Of a stretch of 64,000 bases of DNA, positions 11,593-23,890 are shown one piece after another; position 1 is the first letter of the stretch; each line of letters opens with the position of its first letter. This DNA is from Scilla litardierei (lineage: Eukaryota > Streptophyta > Magnoliopsida > Asparagales > Asparagaceae): contig CM061139.1 of assembly GCA_030789695.1 (NCBI GenBank), positions 109,714,837 through 109,778,836 on the forward strand. Direction: 5' to 3'. Made by a program: the position numbers and the translations under genes. Below the pieces are notes generated by a model. That model worked only from the letters and a program-made list of their open reading frames with translations. It was not told the DNA's origin and searched no databases.

Positions 11593-12786
11593 ATGGAAGG
11601 TGGGAACGGGACTTCAGGCGGGATCGAAGCTTCTGACGGTGGGATGGATCCAGTTGGTGATGTGCATTCTTCAGATGACAGGACCTTAGAGTCGGCCCTG
11701 ATGGCTAAGGTTTTGATGGGTATTTTAGAGCACATGGGTCAAATGGAGGAGAGGGCAACAGCGCCGAAGCCACCGAGCTATAAGGGGTTTAGGGCGCTGC
11801 GTCCATGATATTTCTCGGGCAGGGAGAGTAGCCTAGAGGTGGATGAGTGGCTGCGGCATACAGAGGATGATCTGACGATGTGTCGGTTTCCCCGAGACGG
11901 TTGGGTTGAGTTGGTAAGGCGCCAGTTGACCCATCAGGCCAGAGACTGGTGGGAGGCCCAGGAGAGGAGACTGAAGGGGAACATTGCTTGGGAGACCTTT
12001 CGGGAGTTGTTTGAGGCCAAGTTCCTTCCAGAGGCGGCGAAGGAAGAGTTGAGATAGAGATTTGAGCACCTGACTCAGAGTAGGAGGACAGTGGATGAGT
12101 ACGATGCAGAGTTCTCATTGCTGAGCAAGTATGCGCCCGAGCTTATAGCGACAGCCGCCACTAGAGCCAGGCGTTTTCGCATGGGACTAGACGTAGAGTT
12201 TCGGGCGGCCATGTCTACTCAGGAGTTGTTGACTCAGGAGGCTGTGCTGCGGGCAGCCAGACAGCATGAGACCCACCTACGGAGTCTGGGGAGGCCACCA
12301 GCCAGTGATAGATGACCGGTCACACAGCAGAGGACCACCCCTGGCCCAGTTCAGCAGGTGACATTCAAACGACCGGGGGCTCCACCTTCGGCACAGAAGG
12401 GGCCTTCATGCTACAGATGCGGGAAGGCGGGGCATGTGCAGCGAGATTGCCTATTTTCGAGTGCCAGGTGTTATACATGTGGGGAGCCGGGTCACATCAG
12501 CAGATTTTGCCCACGGTCGGGTCATGCTCTAGCACCATCAGCATCGACAGCGGTCCGGCCCGCACCGCAGAGACCTCTCCCACCACCTCCGCAGTGGCTT
12601 GCCCTTTCGGCATCGCCAGGACCGAGGCCGACTGCACCGAGAGGACCCCCTCCACCTCCTCAGCAGCGACGAGGGTACCAGGGGGCATCTCCTCCACCGA
12701 GGCTACAACAGTATACTATGACCCCATTAGGGACATCGGAGGGTGCTAGTCGGGTGATCACTGGTATGAATCTTGCCCCTCTGTAG
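11593..12786 (+). pseudogene. Gypsy B gag with two CCHC knuckles
   Basis: ATG at 11,593 follows a strong splice-acceptor-like TTTCCCACCTGCAG. The protein reads through three in-frame stops (near 11,806, 12,054 and 12,313). The capsid core includes VDEWLRHTEDDLTMCRFP, LTHQARDWWEAQERRLKG and FRELFEAKFLPEAAKEELR. The nucleocapsid part has CYRCGKAGHVQRDC and CYTCGEPGHISRFC (~12,410-12,510) and a Pro-rich tail. Length (~395 codons) is normal for chromoviral Gag. Without readthrough the product would be a short fragment, so it is non-functional. Confidence 0.88.
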
Positions 12787-12824
12787 TCTATTTAATTTTA
12801 GCCTCAGTTGTTTTATTTAGCTAG

Positions 12825-13743
12825 TTGGCTAAGTTTTATTGTTGTGATACTTTAGGTATTGTTAGAGTAGCCTCCTACCCTGCCTTGTCTCTATTTGACT
12901 TTGGGGCGTCACATTGTTTTCTGTCTAAGAAGTTTGTGACACAACACTCCATAGTACTTGACACCTTAGCTGCTAGTTGGAATGTTCACACCGGGAATGG
13001 GGTCATTTGTAGTGTTTCTGGGATACGGAACTGTCTAGTTGAGATCGGGGGGGGATTGTATGCAGACTTTTTAGTGATTGAGTTGCCCGACTATGAGGCA
13101 GTGTTTGGTATGGATTGGTTAGGAATATTCTATGCTAATATAGACTGTAGCCTAAGGAGGATAGTTTTTCGGATCCCTGACCATCCAGAGTTTGAGTTTT
13201 GGGATGGTAGTAGTGAGCTTGAGCCTTTGAAGTTCCGAGCGATGGTCGTGGAGTATTTGGACATGGAAGCAGAGCCAGTGTTACCAAGGGTTGTTGAATA
13301 ATTTCCTGACATCTTTCCAGATGATATCTTTGGATTACCCCCAGATAGGTCCCTGGAGTTTACTATTGATCTGATTCCAGGCACCCAACTGATAGCGAAG
13401 GCTCCATACCGAATGGCCCCACCAGAATTAGCAGAGCTTCGCAATCAGTTGACTGATTTATCAGATAAGGGATTGATTCGCCCAAGTGTGTCACCGTGGG
13501 GAGCGCCAGTGTTGCTCGTAAACAAAAAGGATGGATCACGGAGGATGTGCATCGATTATCGGAAATTAAATAAGGTGACGGTGAAGGATAAGTATCCCCT
13601 TCCCCGAATCGATGATATCTTTGACCAACTCGGTGGATCCCGAGTGTATTCGAAACTGGACTTGAGAAGTGGGTATCACCAAGTGAAGGTGCGGAATCTG
13701 ATGTTCCGAAGACCGCATTTCGGACTCGGTATGGTCACTACGA
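12825..13743 (+). pseudogene. Gypsy B protease and N-terminal RT
   Basis: The protease region has LSLFDFGASHCFLSKKFV at ~12,885-12,940, where the family has D-S/T-G-A. Here the second residue is Phe, so the catalytic loop is altered. The flap and Asp-rich end follow (LPDYEAVFGMDWL). A TAA at ~13,300 separates it from RT, whose fingers follow: [40 protein letters not shown] and [15 protein letters not shown] frameshift at ~13,690 breaks the RT before its catalytic motif. Confidence 0.88.
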
Positions 13744-14749
13744 GTTTTTGGTGATGCCTTTTGGAGTGACGAATGCCCCAGTTACTTTTATGAGGCTGAT
13801 GAATCAGGTCTTCTTCGAGTATTTGGATAAGTTTGTGGTGGTATTTATCGATGACATCCTGGTTTACTCAAAGAATGAGGATGAGCATGCTGAGCATTTG
13901 CGGATTGTTTTGAATACTATCAGGAAGCACCGTCTCTATGCCAAGTTTAGCAAGTGCCAATTTTGGTTGACCAAGGTTGCGTGTCTTGGGCACATAGTCT
14001 CTGGGGATGGAGTGTCCGTTGATCCTGAGAAGGTTGCCGCAGTAGAAAGTTGGCCTATACCTCGGACAGTCACGGAGATTCGAAGCTTTTTGGGGTTGGC
14101 TGGATACTATCGGAAGTTCATTAAGGATTTCTCGAGGATTGCCTCGCCGTTGACTCATCTGACGAAGAAGGATGTTGTGTATGTCTGGTCGGAGGATTGC
14201 CAGCGTGCGTTTGATGAACTGAAGCATCGTTTGACTACTGCCCCTATCTTAACCATCCCTGACCGTTTAGGTGGTTTTGAAGTTTTCTGCGATGCATCTG
14301 GGAGAGGGCTAGGCTGTGTCCTTCATCAGCATGGACGAGTTATAGCATATGCTTCAAGACTATTGAAGGAGCATGAGCTGAACTATCCCACTCATGACCT
14401 GGAATTGGGAGCAGTGATTCTGGCCTTGAAATTGTGGAGACATTTCCTGCTAGGTGAGCATGTGAAAATATACACCGATCATAAGAGTCTGAAATACGTG
14501 TTCACTCAGAAGGAGCTTAATATAAGACATCGTCGATGGTTGGAATTAATGGCTGAGTATGATGTCGACCTGCAATACCATCCTAGGAAGGTGAACGTGG
14601 TGCCAGATGCTCTTAGCCGACTGCCCGCCGTGATGAGGTTAACTTCCCAGCCACAACTTCGATGGGCAATCCGACAGATGGGAATAGAAGTTGTACTCCC
14701 AGGAGAGAAGACTGTTATGATGGACTGCAGATTCAATCTAATTTGGTGA
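13744..14749 (+). pseudogene. Gypsy B RT palm to RNase H
   Basis: This copies element RNA into DNA and removes the RNA strand. The frame opens at [16 protein letters not shown] and has the catalytic FIDDILVYS, then the thumb ([20 protein letters not shown]). RNase H follows with [33 protein letters not shown] and [12 protein letters not shown], keeping the acidic residues. It ends at DALSRLPAV and shifts frame at ~14,690, leaving the integrase in the next frame. This half looks catalytically sound and is cut off only by the flanking shifts. Confidence 0.9.
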
Positions 14750-16155
14750 ACAGGATCAAGGCAGCTCAGTCAGGGGATGCCAAGTTAAAGAGGATTCGAG
14801 AGCAGGTGGAAGCTGGACTTCGGACCGATTTCTGTGTTCACGAAGATGGATCATTGAGGTTTGGGAGTCGAGTTTGTATGCCGAGTGGCGATATTCGGGA
14901 AGAATTATTAAAGGAGGCACACGGTTCCTCGTATTCTATCCATCCTAGAGGAACCAAAATGTACCGTGATATGAAACAATACTATTGGTGGTATGGAATG
15001 AAGAAGAGTGTAGCCAAGAGTGTGGTGTCCTATTTGTTCTGCCAGCAGGTGAAGGCTGAACACCAGAGAACTGCGGGATTGTTACAGCCTCTCCCTATTC
15101 CGGAACAGGTGACTATGGACTTCGTGACTGGTCTACCTCGGACCCCTAGAGGTAATGATGCGATTTGGGTCATTATCGATCGATTGACCAAGTCGGCACA
15201 TTTTATTCCGTTCCGAGTTGGACAGTCCACAGAAACTCTGGCAAAGAGGTACATGGAGGAGATTTTGAGACTGCATGGAGTTCCTGTGAGTATAGTATCC
15301 GACAGAGATAGCAGATTCACTTCTCATTTTTGGAAGAGCCTACAGGCTAGTCTGGGGACGCGACTAAATTTCAGTACTGCGTATCATCCTCAGACTAATG
15401 GGCAGTCGGAAAGGACCATTCAGATTCTTGAAGATATGCTGCGAGCATATATGCTTGATTTCAAGGGATCGTGGGAGGACCATCTACATCTGGTTGAGTT
15501 TGCATACAATAATAGCTACCAGGCAAGTATTGGTATGGCTCCCTTCGCAGCTCTGTATGGAAGGCAATGTAGGTCCCCCTTAAGTTGGGATGATGTTGGA
15601 GATAGAGAGTTTTTGGGACCCGACTTGGTGGCAGCAACAACGGATGTGGTACGGACAGTTAGAGAGAATCTGCGCATCGCGCAGGACCGATATAAGCATT
15701 GGGCTGATACAAAGCGGCGACCCTTGGAATTTCATCCAGGAGATTATGTGTTCCTAAAGATCTCATCGATTCGTGGAACTATCCGATTTGGCAAACGCGG
15801 GAAGCTGAGTCCCAAATATATTGGTCCATTCGAGATCTCCGCCAAGGTCGGTGAGGTTGCCTATCGGCTAGTATTGTCGCCGTCGCTCGAAGGTGTGCAT
15901 AACGTGTTCCATGTGTCTCAACTTAGAGGATACGTGGGAGATCCCAATCATGTTGTAGACTTCTCAGAGATAGAAGTACGACCAGATCTCACTTATGAGC
16001 AGCAACCAATGGCTATCTTGGACCGGAGACAGAAGACACTGAAGAAGAAGACCATTGACTTGGTGCGAGTCATGTGGCAACAAGAATCCCCTGGTGAGTC
16101 CACATGGGAACGCGAAGACGAGATGAGAGACAGATACCCTCACCTGTTTATGTAA
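14662..16155 (+). pseudogene. Gypsy B integrase and chromodomain
   Basis: An open stretch of ~495 codons covers the end of the RNase H linker, the zinc domain, the DDE core and the C-terminal chromodomain. Zinc domain: EAHGSSYSIHPRGTKMY and SYLFCQQVKAEH. The family has Cys-X2-Cys here, and the first Cys is Tyr, so HHCC is broken. Core: TMDFVTGLP (D), SDRDSRFTSHFW (D) and NGQSERTIQ (E). The GKRGKLSPKYIGPFE motif precedes a chromodomain ending ESTWEREDEMRDRYPHLF, which in this family steers insertion to marked chromatin. It needs fusion to upstream pol, which two frameshifts prevent. Confidence 0.92.
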
Positions 16156-16315
16156 GTTTCCTATCCCTGTATCAATATCTCTTTTGATAATCTTGAGTGC
16201 AAATTCGGGAAGACAATGGTGTAGGGTAAATAAATATAGAGGCCCCTGGGAATTAGAGTATCTTCTTCTTAAACTAGAACCCTTGACCTTTGAAAGTTCG
16301 AGGACGAACTTTAGT

Positions 16316-16330
16316 TTAAGGAGGGTAGGA
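16316..16330 (+). promoter_or_regulatory. Polypurine tract of gypsy B
   Basis: AAGGAGGGTAGGA directly before the 3' LTR start TGCCATGG. It would prime plus-strand DNA synthesis. Confidence 0.8.
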
Positions 16331-19092
16331 TGCCATGGCCTATTTGGCACTATACGGCGACTGACACGGTGGTCCTCTACGCACGAGTAGAGGGAGTCTA
16401 ATGAGTTGATGAGAGGTGATGTGGCGTGTATGTGGCTGGTGGCAGTCATGTAAATTCGTGAAGAGGGTAGGTGCATTTTGGTAATTTGACTACACGGGTA
16501 GAATTGTGTGTGTAGGGTAAAAGTGGGTATGTAAAGAATGTCAAACTTGTAAATTTAGAAAGAGTGGGTTAGAGTGTGAGGGGCTAGTGTGAAAAGGGAT
16601 GGGTTTAGTGGCACACCCGTAAATTCTTAGAAAGGTCAAGGGCAAAACAGTTTTTTGGCAAAAATTGTTGTGCGTACATACTTAAGTCGTGTGTGTATAA
16701 AGTAATGGCAAACTTGTAAATACTTGAAAGGTGGGGAGGTAATTTTGGAAGGGCATTTAGGTCATTTTACCATGTGCATGCATATCCTAAGACAATTCTA
16801 GAGTTAGATATTTTTCCAAGGAACTTCTAAACCCTTCTTTAAACTTCTTCTTCTTTCTTTTTTCATTCTTATCTTTCTCCCTCTCACCCCTATCCCATTT
16901 TCAGTTTATCAAGCCTCCCAAAAACCCTAATTTTCTTTCCAAAAAGTTCAAGGAAGCCATAGCTTTTCAAGGAGAAAGAAAGGAGAAAGAAGAGAAAGAG
17001 AAGAGAGAAAGGAGAAGGAGATTCATTGAGATAGGAACTCTACTTTGGTTAGGGAATTTTTCTTACGGTTTATGAGATTGTTATGGTGATAATTATATTG
17101 TTCAAGTCTTTGATTTCATGTTTCATATGTGCAATAGTCCCAAAGATCCAATTTTTACCTTGTATTTGCTAGCAAATCATCGTCTCCTAAAAATAGAATT
17201 CTGCATGTGTGTTTGCACATCAATTTTTATTTCTGTAGTTGGAGTCACTTTCTGAAAAAAAAATACGTAGCTGTAGATCTTGAAGTCCTACCCCAAATTC
17301 ATATAAAATTTGTCATATGTTGAGCTCAATAAGTAGGAGTAAAAATTCATTGTTTGCAAGATGTCTGAAATTCTGTCAAGCTGTACACGGTTTAGCAAAA
17401 TGAGCACTATTACCTGTACACTCCATGGATTTTGTTGATCTTGGTCTTGTTGGAACTTAAGAAGTTTTCCTCAAAGTTCATCAGATGATTGTATGTCAAA
17501 ATTCTAGCTAGAACATGCTTACAATTGGGTTTCAACACAGGCTCAGAATTCTGTCTGAAAAACAGTCTGGGTATGCTGCACAGATTAATTCACTATAAAT
17601 CATATACTGCATATTTCTGCATGAAATTTTATGGGTGAATCCAGAACTGTTATATCTTCAACTTTCATTCTTTGAGTTTTGTCAAATTCATAATAGAGAT
17701 GGGTTAAAAATGCTGTCTTCCCAACTGTTCTGGCAATTTCAGTATGCTGGATGGTGTTGAGTGAAGTTGGAAATGTGTGATATTGCTAATTTTTCACTCC
17801 AAATGCATGAATGATGTTGCTGTATGTATGTAAGATTAGTTAAGCTATTGGTTACAAAAATTGATGATATGATTCTCTTCATTTATGTGGCGCTCATTAT
17901 GTGTTTGTTAAAATGCCTGAATAAACTTGAGATTGAAGCAACATGGAAAATGGCATTTTTAATTTGTGTGACGTGTTTTACCCATGATAAATTGTATATG
18001 ATCAATGAGGTTATGATACATGGCTTATGGAGTATGCAAGTTTGTTGTGACCATCTCGAATGAATTTGGATATCATTTACATACTTCATTTTACATGCTA
18101 AATACCCTAGGATTAATGATTAGCTAAAAGATAACCTAGGGATACTTTGTTCCACTTGAAGTGGGTGAGGGCCCTAGGAGGGTTGGGGGAAACCTCGGTA
18201 ACGAGTGGGCATGCAGGGATGGACTGCTGGGTTGTGGACCACTCCCGACGGGCCCTCAGCGTCGGGGAGTTGGTGTGGTCGTGGTTGAGTTGGTTGAGTT
18301 GGTGAACGGCTTCTTTCGTAAGAGCTTGTCTCAGGAAGTTGTAGCATTCCACACACCTTACCGGGTGAGGTCCAGTCCCTGATGTCTGACCCGTTGCTGA
18401 GGTTTCGAATTCATGCATGAAAACTAACCTATAAAGACAAAAAAACAGTAACTCTGGAATGTGATGACTTTTCCTTGTTGTGATAATGTGATGCCTTTTC
18501 CTTGTTGTGCTTCCTTGTTGTGCACTATGATTAGAGTAGTAGAGTTATGGAGTTCCTACTGGGCACGTTGTGACGTGTCCTCTTTCCCTACAGGTCCAGG
18601 TACTAGTTCTCAGGCGGCAGGTCTGGGAGTGGAGACCCCGGAGGGCAGCTCGTCTCAGCAGGGTCCGTAGTGTTCGTGGTCAGTGTGGGTCGCGTGGTGT
18701 AGTCTTGGGTTGTGTGTGTGTGTGATGATAGTAGTGTTGTGCTCATGTTCCCTTTGTAACCCGTAGGGTTGAGTTGTACTATTGTGGGAGTTTTTGCTGT
18801 TTAGGGTTGTACAGTGGACTTGTACGGTACTAGTTGCACAGTTATGGTGCTCTGTGAAGTATGGGTGTTCTGATTGTAGTACTTTACTTTGCTGCCTGTG
18901 TTGTGGTACCTTGTACTTTCTTTTGTGTTGGAGCTGACTGTTCTTTTTTTTCAGTTCGTACTTTACTACCTGTATTTCCTCAGCGGTTGCAGTGGCTTGC
19001 AAGTCATTTAGTATACTTATTAGCGCTGGGTATTCCTAATACCGCGGCTTGTCACGCCGATCCTCCTTATTTGGGGGTAGCGGGGCATGACA
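16331..19092 (+). repeat. 3' LTR of gypsy B
   Basis: Runs from TGCCATGGCC to GGGGCATGACA, 2,762 bp, with short TG..CA-type inverted ends. The part from 18,397 on matches the truncated 5' LTR at high identity. The internal ORFs at 17,824 and 18,113-18,418 have no domain. Copia A pol resumes at 19,093 (TATCCACAGTG). Confidence 0.85.
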
Positions 19093-19330
19093 TATCCACA
19101 GTGGGATGGCCATCTACTACAGATCTGCAAAGCAACTTATGAAGGCAACATCATCCTATCATTCCGAGATCCTCACCATTTCAGAATCACACCAATGGTG
19201 TATTTGAGGGCGCCTGGTGGTACATCACATCCCAGTTACGACTGGGATAGAGGCTGGTATTGTGGAGCTGTCCACCTAGTCTGAAGACCACATTAGAGGC
19301 GACGAATCTTAGCACACCTCTCCAGAGCTT
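19093..19330 (+). pseudogene. Copia A pol, 3' end after gypsy B
   Basis: Matches copy C at 23,660-23,890 almost base for base (ACTACAGATCTGCAAAGCAACTTATG...). The decayed RNase H tail carries stops and gives no recognisable intact motif, but its identity is fixed by collinearity with copy C and with the pol part ending at 10,740. Confidence 0.7.
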
Positions 19331-19829
19331 CTGGATTCAGCAGCTGTTCAATGGTGATAATATTTGTAATATGTGTATATTTTCGGAATGTTGTAAATAG
19401 GAGTAATGAAATATGCCTAAGAGATCTGAAAGCCTAAGAGATTTTACAGATCAGGGGGAGTTGAGAGAATTTGTACTCTTTTATCTTAGCTATGGTTTTT
19501 CCCACTGGGTTTTCCATAGCCAAAGATTTTAACGAGGCAAATCACATCAACTCTGGATCCTGAAGTATCCACCCCTCTGTGACGCTCAGAATCCAGAAGT
19601 ATTCTTGAGCAGAGTCACTTGTACAAATCAGGGGGAGTTAAAGAGCGTTTGTGCTCTTTTTCCTTAACTATGATTTCTCCCACAGGGCTTTCCAAAGTTA
19701 AAGGTTTTAACGAGGCAAATCTCACCAACTCAGGATCCCGAAGTATCCACCCCATGTGAGACTCTACTATGCTTTGAATCCCGAAGTATTCACGAGCAGA
19801 GTCCACACCTATGGCTGGATAAGGGGGAG
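19331..19829 (+). repeat. 3' untranslated region with triplicated purine tract
   Basis: TCAGGGGGAG or AAGGGGGAG occurs at ~19,448, ~19,628 and 19,821, each followed by a ~180-bp related unit (CTTTT..CTTA.CTATG.TTT.TCCCAC..GG, TTTTAACGAGGCAAAT, GGATCC.GAAGTATCCAC). Only the last tract abuts the LTR. Copy C has the same arrangement at 24,005-24,388. Confidence 0.8.
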
Positions 19830-19978
19830 TGTTGTGAACGGTTATTTAACCGGAGTTGGTTTAGATTCTGTGCTATCCTAGAGATATGCCCATATCATTG
19901 TAGCCCATATTTGTATTCTCCCCTATTGCCTATAAATAAAGAGCTGGGGGTTCCTCCCCCAGTAGTTGATTCATAACA
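19830..19978 (+). repeat. 3' LTR of copia A
   Basis: 149 bp, TGTTGTGAACGG to TTCATAACA, with TATAAATAAAG at ~19,931. Followed by target duplication ATAGG (19,979-19,983). Confidence 0.9.
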
Positions 19979-20295
19979 ATAGGCGAAAACATTTTTAACA
20001 CATAAACTTTATGCATCGCTGACTTTAATATTGTGAAGCGTATGATTTTGAGGATTCCGTGCTAATTTATAAATAGGATTTCAACAAAAGCATCAAACAT
20101 AGATATCCCTCTAATTCAATCTAAAAACAGTAATAGATTTCTTAACCCGGTCAAACTTAACACTTTGGCATTATCGCACGGGATAAATGGTCAGACAGAT
20201 TAAAGGGGATCCGGGTAGACATTTTAAAGGGATATTGAACAAAAAAGGAGTTCATATTACCCCAATTGAGGCTTCCCTAACAGTCAAATTTCCTA
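19979..20295. other. Flank between copia A and copia C
   Basis: The first five bases are the right target duplication of copia A. The remaining ~310 bp are AT-rich and I recognise nothing in them. They may be continuous with the flank left of 5,178, since A inserted between the two. Confidence 0.5.
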
Positions 20296-20669
20296 ACAGA
20301 TGCTCATAATGCCTCTTCTTCTCGAAAGAAGAGAGACAACAAAAGAAAAGAAAGACCACAGAAAGGGGGACAGAACAAAAGGGCTAGGGGCCAAGTCCAG
20401 CAACGAAGAAATGAAGGAAAGCACAAGTTCACCTGGCGCAGAAATGACAACAAGAAGAATGATGCACCCCACCCAAAAGGGAATGGGAAGACCAGTGCCC
20501 TAGCTGTGGCATGAAAGGCCACTGGTCCAGAGTGTGCCGAACTCCGCAGTATCTCCAGGATTTGTATAAAGAAAACAAGAAATATAAAGCTGAAACAAAC
20601 CTGATGACCTCTGATGCTCCAGTCAAGTTTACAGCTGACCACTTCGAACATGATGACCTGCTTGATTAG
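20296..20669 (+). pseudogene. Copia C gag tail with zinc knuckle
   Basis: Begins at ASSSRKKRDNKRKERPQKGG, a basic RNA-binding stretch. A frameshift at ~20,465 leads into CPSCGMKGHWSRVC (CX2CX4HX4C) and then QDLYKENKKYKAETNLMTSD, ending DDLLD at 20,669. The N-terminal capsid part is absent. Unlike copy A, the frame runs through the tail without the extra stop. Confidence 0.82.
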
Positions 20670-20929
20670 CCTTCTATTTTTTTATCTTAAGCAAATTGTT
20701 TAGATCATTTCATGTTATGAGAGCATTTGAATTACGTAATTTGTTTTGAACGAAAATGTTTATCTAAAAATGCATGTGCATATATGATTCATCTTTTAAA
20801 TAGATGAACTGCTCTCATGACTGATTAGTAGACAATAAACCCATACGATCTTTCAATATAAAGCCTAACATCATGGCCATATTGAAGATCCAGTGAACGC
20901 AACACTGTTGCCCCCAAATGACACAGAAA

Positions 20930-23890
20930 CAAAAATAAAGGATGCACTAATCTCTCCGAATTCCAAAATAAACTTTCTAAGTTTCAAGGACATCCGTTTC
21001 AAACAGATTCCATTTGGAAACATCAAATGTAAATGAAAACAAATTATTGTATATAACGTCTCAAGAAAAAGGAGTAAAATCCATACTTGAACGTTTTGAG
21101 AGCCGTACAGGCCTCTACCATACAAAGATTCGGAAAAAGGAAGCGGAATTAAACGGGGCACCTGAAGTGCCCGACATCAGCCAAGTTTTTATTCTATCAT
21201 GATAGACTTGGCCACCCTGGATCAGTGATGATGCACCGCATCTTATCCTATGGGTATGACTTGAAGAACCAGAAGATTCTTCAGAAGGGAGAATTCCATC
21301 GTATCCCTTGCTACAAGGTAAAACTAATTACAAAGCCATGTCTACAAAAGTTGAAAAAGAATCTCCACTCTTCTTCAAAAAGAATATAAGGAGATAGATG
21401 TGGAAAAATTCCACCCCTCGAGTGGGCTATTTCGGTACTTCATTGTACTGATAAATGCATCCTCAGAATATTCGTATGTATGTCTACTACAGACTCGCAA
21501 CTTAGCTTTTCCAAAGCTATTGGCACAAAAATAAAAATGTTGCGGGCATATTTTCCAGACAATCAAATATAGAAAATAAGTCTGGTTAATGTTGGAAAAT
21601 ATACCTCTCGGTCATTTCAAGAGTACTGCCAAGCAACGAAAATAGAAAATGAACATACAGTGTCGCATGTTCATACCCGAAATGGGTCGGCAGAGTCACT
21701 GATAAGTAGACTCCACTGGATTGAACGTCCGTTAAATCCCGATTGCCAATGGATGCATAAGGACATGAAAATTCTGCATGCTGCATCTTAAATAAAAGAC
21801 CCTTTGGAGGTCAGAGTCTCCAATGCAACTTGCATATGGAATGCCACCAAACATTTCTCATCTGAGAATCTTCGGTCGCGCAGTTTAAATCCACATTGCA
21901 CCACCACAGAGGACCAAAATGGTCCTCAACGTTGCTTAGGTATCCATGTAGGGTTTGACTCACCCTCACTTATAAGATACCTAGAACCCCAAATGGGGGA
22001 AGCATTTAAGGCACATCTTAAAGACTGATTTCGATGGGACGAGTTTCTCCAAAATAGGCCCAGATACTGGAAAGTCTAGCGCGAAGAAAATTATAACGTG
22101 GGATACAAAAAGCTTGACCCACTAAGATTCGGTAACAAAACAAATGTGAAGATGTGATCCTGAAGAACCTCCACAGAACAATGTTTCACCACTTACCAAA
22201 CTCATTTACTTACAACCAGAAGATTGTCAGATCACACATCCCTGCTGCAAAAACTCCAGCTAGGATTGACATACCCGAGAATGGATGCAATCCACCAGCA
22301 GCAGAAGTGGCTGATCCTCAACAGAAAAGAGGCAGACCATCAGGCTCCAAGGATAGAAACTCCTCGAGACCTTAAGACAATACTACCACAGGACAATGAG
22401 CTCATGTCCACACCCTCACCCTTCCAACTGCAGAGGAACACTGCAGAGGAACTGCCAGGAAAAACTGAAATTAAAAGTAAATGTTGTACGTACTGGGGAT
22501 GTGTTGGATATATAGAACATAAATTATCGACAATGTATTCCCGTATTATATTGCCATATACATCGCAAAAGCGATGATGTATATAAATTATCGTTCCATA
22601 CTCTGTTGCTAGAATGCAAACATAGAGATTGGCCAAATGTGGAACGAGGCAATAAAAGATGAGCTGGACTCACTTATGAAACGTGAAATGTTCGGACTTG
22701 AAGTCCAGACACCAAAAGGTGTCAAACATGTGGGTAAAATAAGTATTGCACACATAAGAAAAAATAAATATAAAATCGTATACTATAAGATACAACCTAT
22801 AGCCCAAGGGAAAATTTCGCTGAAATTAGGGATCGAACAAATTAAAATGAGCATGACTCATAAATGATGCATCGGTCTCCCTACGTTATCAAAGGCGAAT
22901 ACCTTATGATTTGGTAAAGGAAATTTTGGATAAGCTGTTATTGGATGTTGTGACGGCATACCTTTGTGGATATCTTGTTAAAGACATATTCCACATTTCC
23001 TTAAATGCCCGAATAGACTTCGGGATTCTATTCTATTGAAGAAAAACAATAAGAATAATAAATAATGTACAACCAAGAGAATCACTTGACAAATCAATGA
23101 TTCCTACTGAGGGTTGTCTTTGCATCTACGCAAAGAACAGGATTTGAGATCATAGTTGTAAACAACTAAAATCTCATCGGATCTCCTGAAGAGAAAATCG
23201 AAACATCTGTTCAAGCTTGACTATTAAACATGCAATGAAAGACCTAGGCAAATATAAAGTCATGGCTCATAGAATCTTGTTACATACGCCCAGAAGTGCA
23301 TTGGAGAAATTAAAAGGACCATTGTCATCCAAAGTACACCTATGGTAGTATACTTAATGGATGTACAAAAAGAGCCCTTCCGATCACTGGAAGAGGAGGA
23401 GGATATACCTGGTCCTAAAGTCCATTATCTAAGTGCAGTTAAACACTCCTGGCTAACTACACGCGTCCCGATATAGCAGTTGCAGTAAACTCATTAGACA
23501 GAGATAGTTGGCACCTAAAAAGGGCCATTGGACTGGAGTTAAGCCTTCTGCGCTCCCTCCAAGGGTCGAAAGATTTGGACTTATAATATGAAGTATCATC
23601 CTCCAATGTTTATGCAAATGCAGGTCACTGGTCCGGTCCCTATATTGAGAAACCACAGAACGGGTACCCACAGTGAGATGACTATCTACTGCAGATCTAC
23701 AAAGCAACTTATGAAGGCAACATCATCCTATCATTCCGAGATCCTCACCACACCAATGGTGTATTTGAGGGCGCCTGCTGGTACATCTCATCCCAGTGAC
23801 GATTGGGATAGAGGCTGGTATTGTGGAGCTGACCACATAGTCTGAAGACCACATCAGAGACGACGATACTTAGCACACCTCTCCAGAGTT
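20930..23890 (+). pseudogene. Copia C pol remnants
   Basis: The same landmarks as in copia A appear in broken frames: RLGHPGSVMMHRILSYGYDL (~21,210), the integrase core with VCLLQTR (~21,480) and SHVHTRNGSAES (~21,670-21,710), GIHVGFDSPSLIRYLEPQMG (~21,940), EAIKDELDSLMKREMFGLEV (~22,650), and the RT/RNase H end (~23,440-23,880). No catalytic motif survives in an open frame longer than about 115 codons. Stops and small indels differ from those of copy A, so both decayed independently. Confidence 0.82.

Larger units (their letters stand above)
10752..19092 (+). mobile_element. Gypsy B: chromodomain Ty3/gypsy (Del/Tekay-like) inside copia A
   Basis: Order is partial 5' LTR, gag with two zinc knuckles, protease, RT, RNase H, integrase, chromodomain, purine tract, 3' LTR. 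Chromodomain and gag type place it with plant chromoviruses of the Del/Tekay kind. The 3' LTR is complete (2,762 bp) but the 5' LTR keeps only its last 722 bp. Copia A sequence on the two sides does not meet directly: about 190 bp of copia present in copy C is missing, so a deletion took the left junction after insertion. No target duplication can therefore be read. Confidence 0.88.
5183..19978 (+). mobile_element. Copia element A, complete ends, interrupted by gypsy B
   Basis: Two 149-bp LTRs (5,183-5,331 and 19,830-19,978), nearly identical and both TGTTGTGAAC...TTCATAACA, are flanked by the same 5 bp, ATAGG (5,178-5,182 and 19,979-19,983). The order inside is leader, gag, gag-pre-integrase, integrase, RT, then a foreign 8.3-kb gypsy insertion, the last part of pol, triplicated purine tracts and the 3' LTR. 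All coding parts carry stops and shifts. The near-identity of the short LTRs contrasts with the decayed coding region, so conversion or chance conservation of these short ends is possible. Confidence 0.9.
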
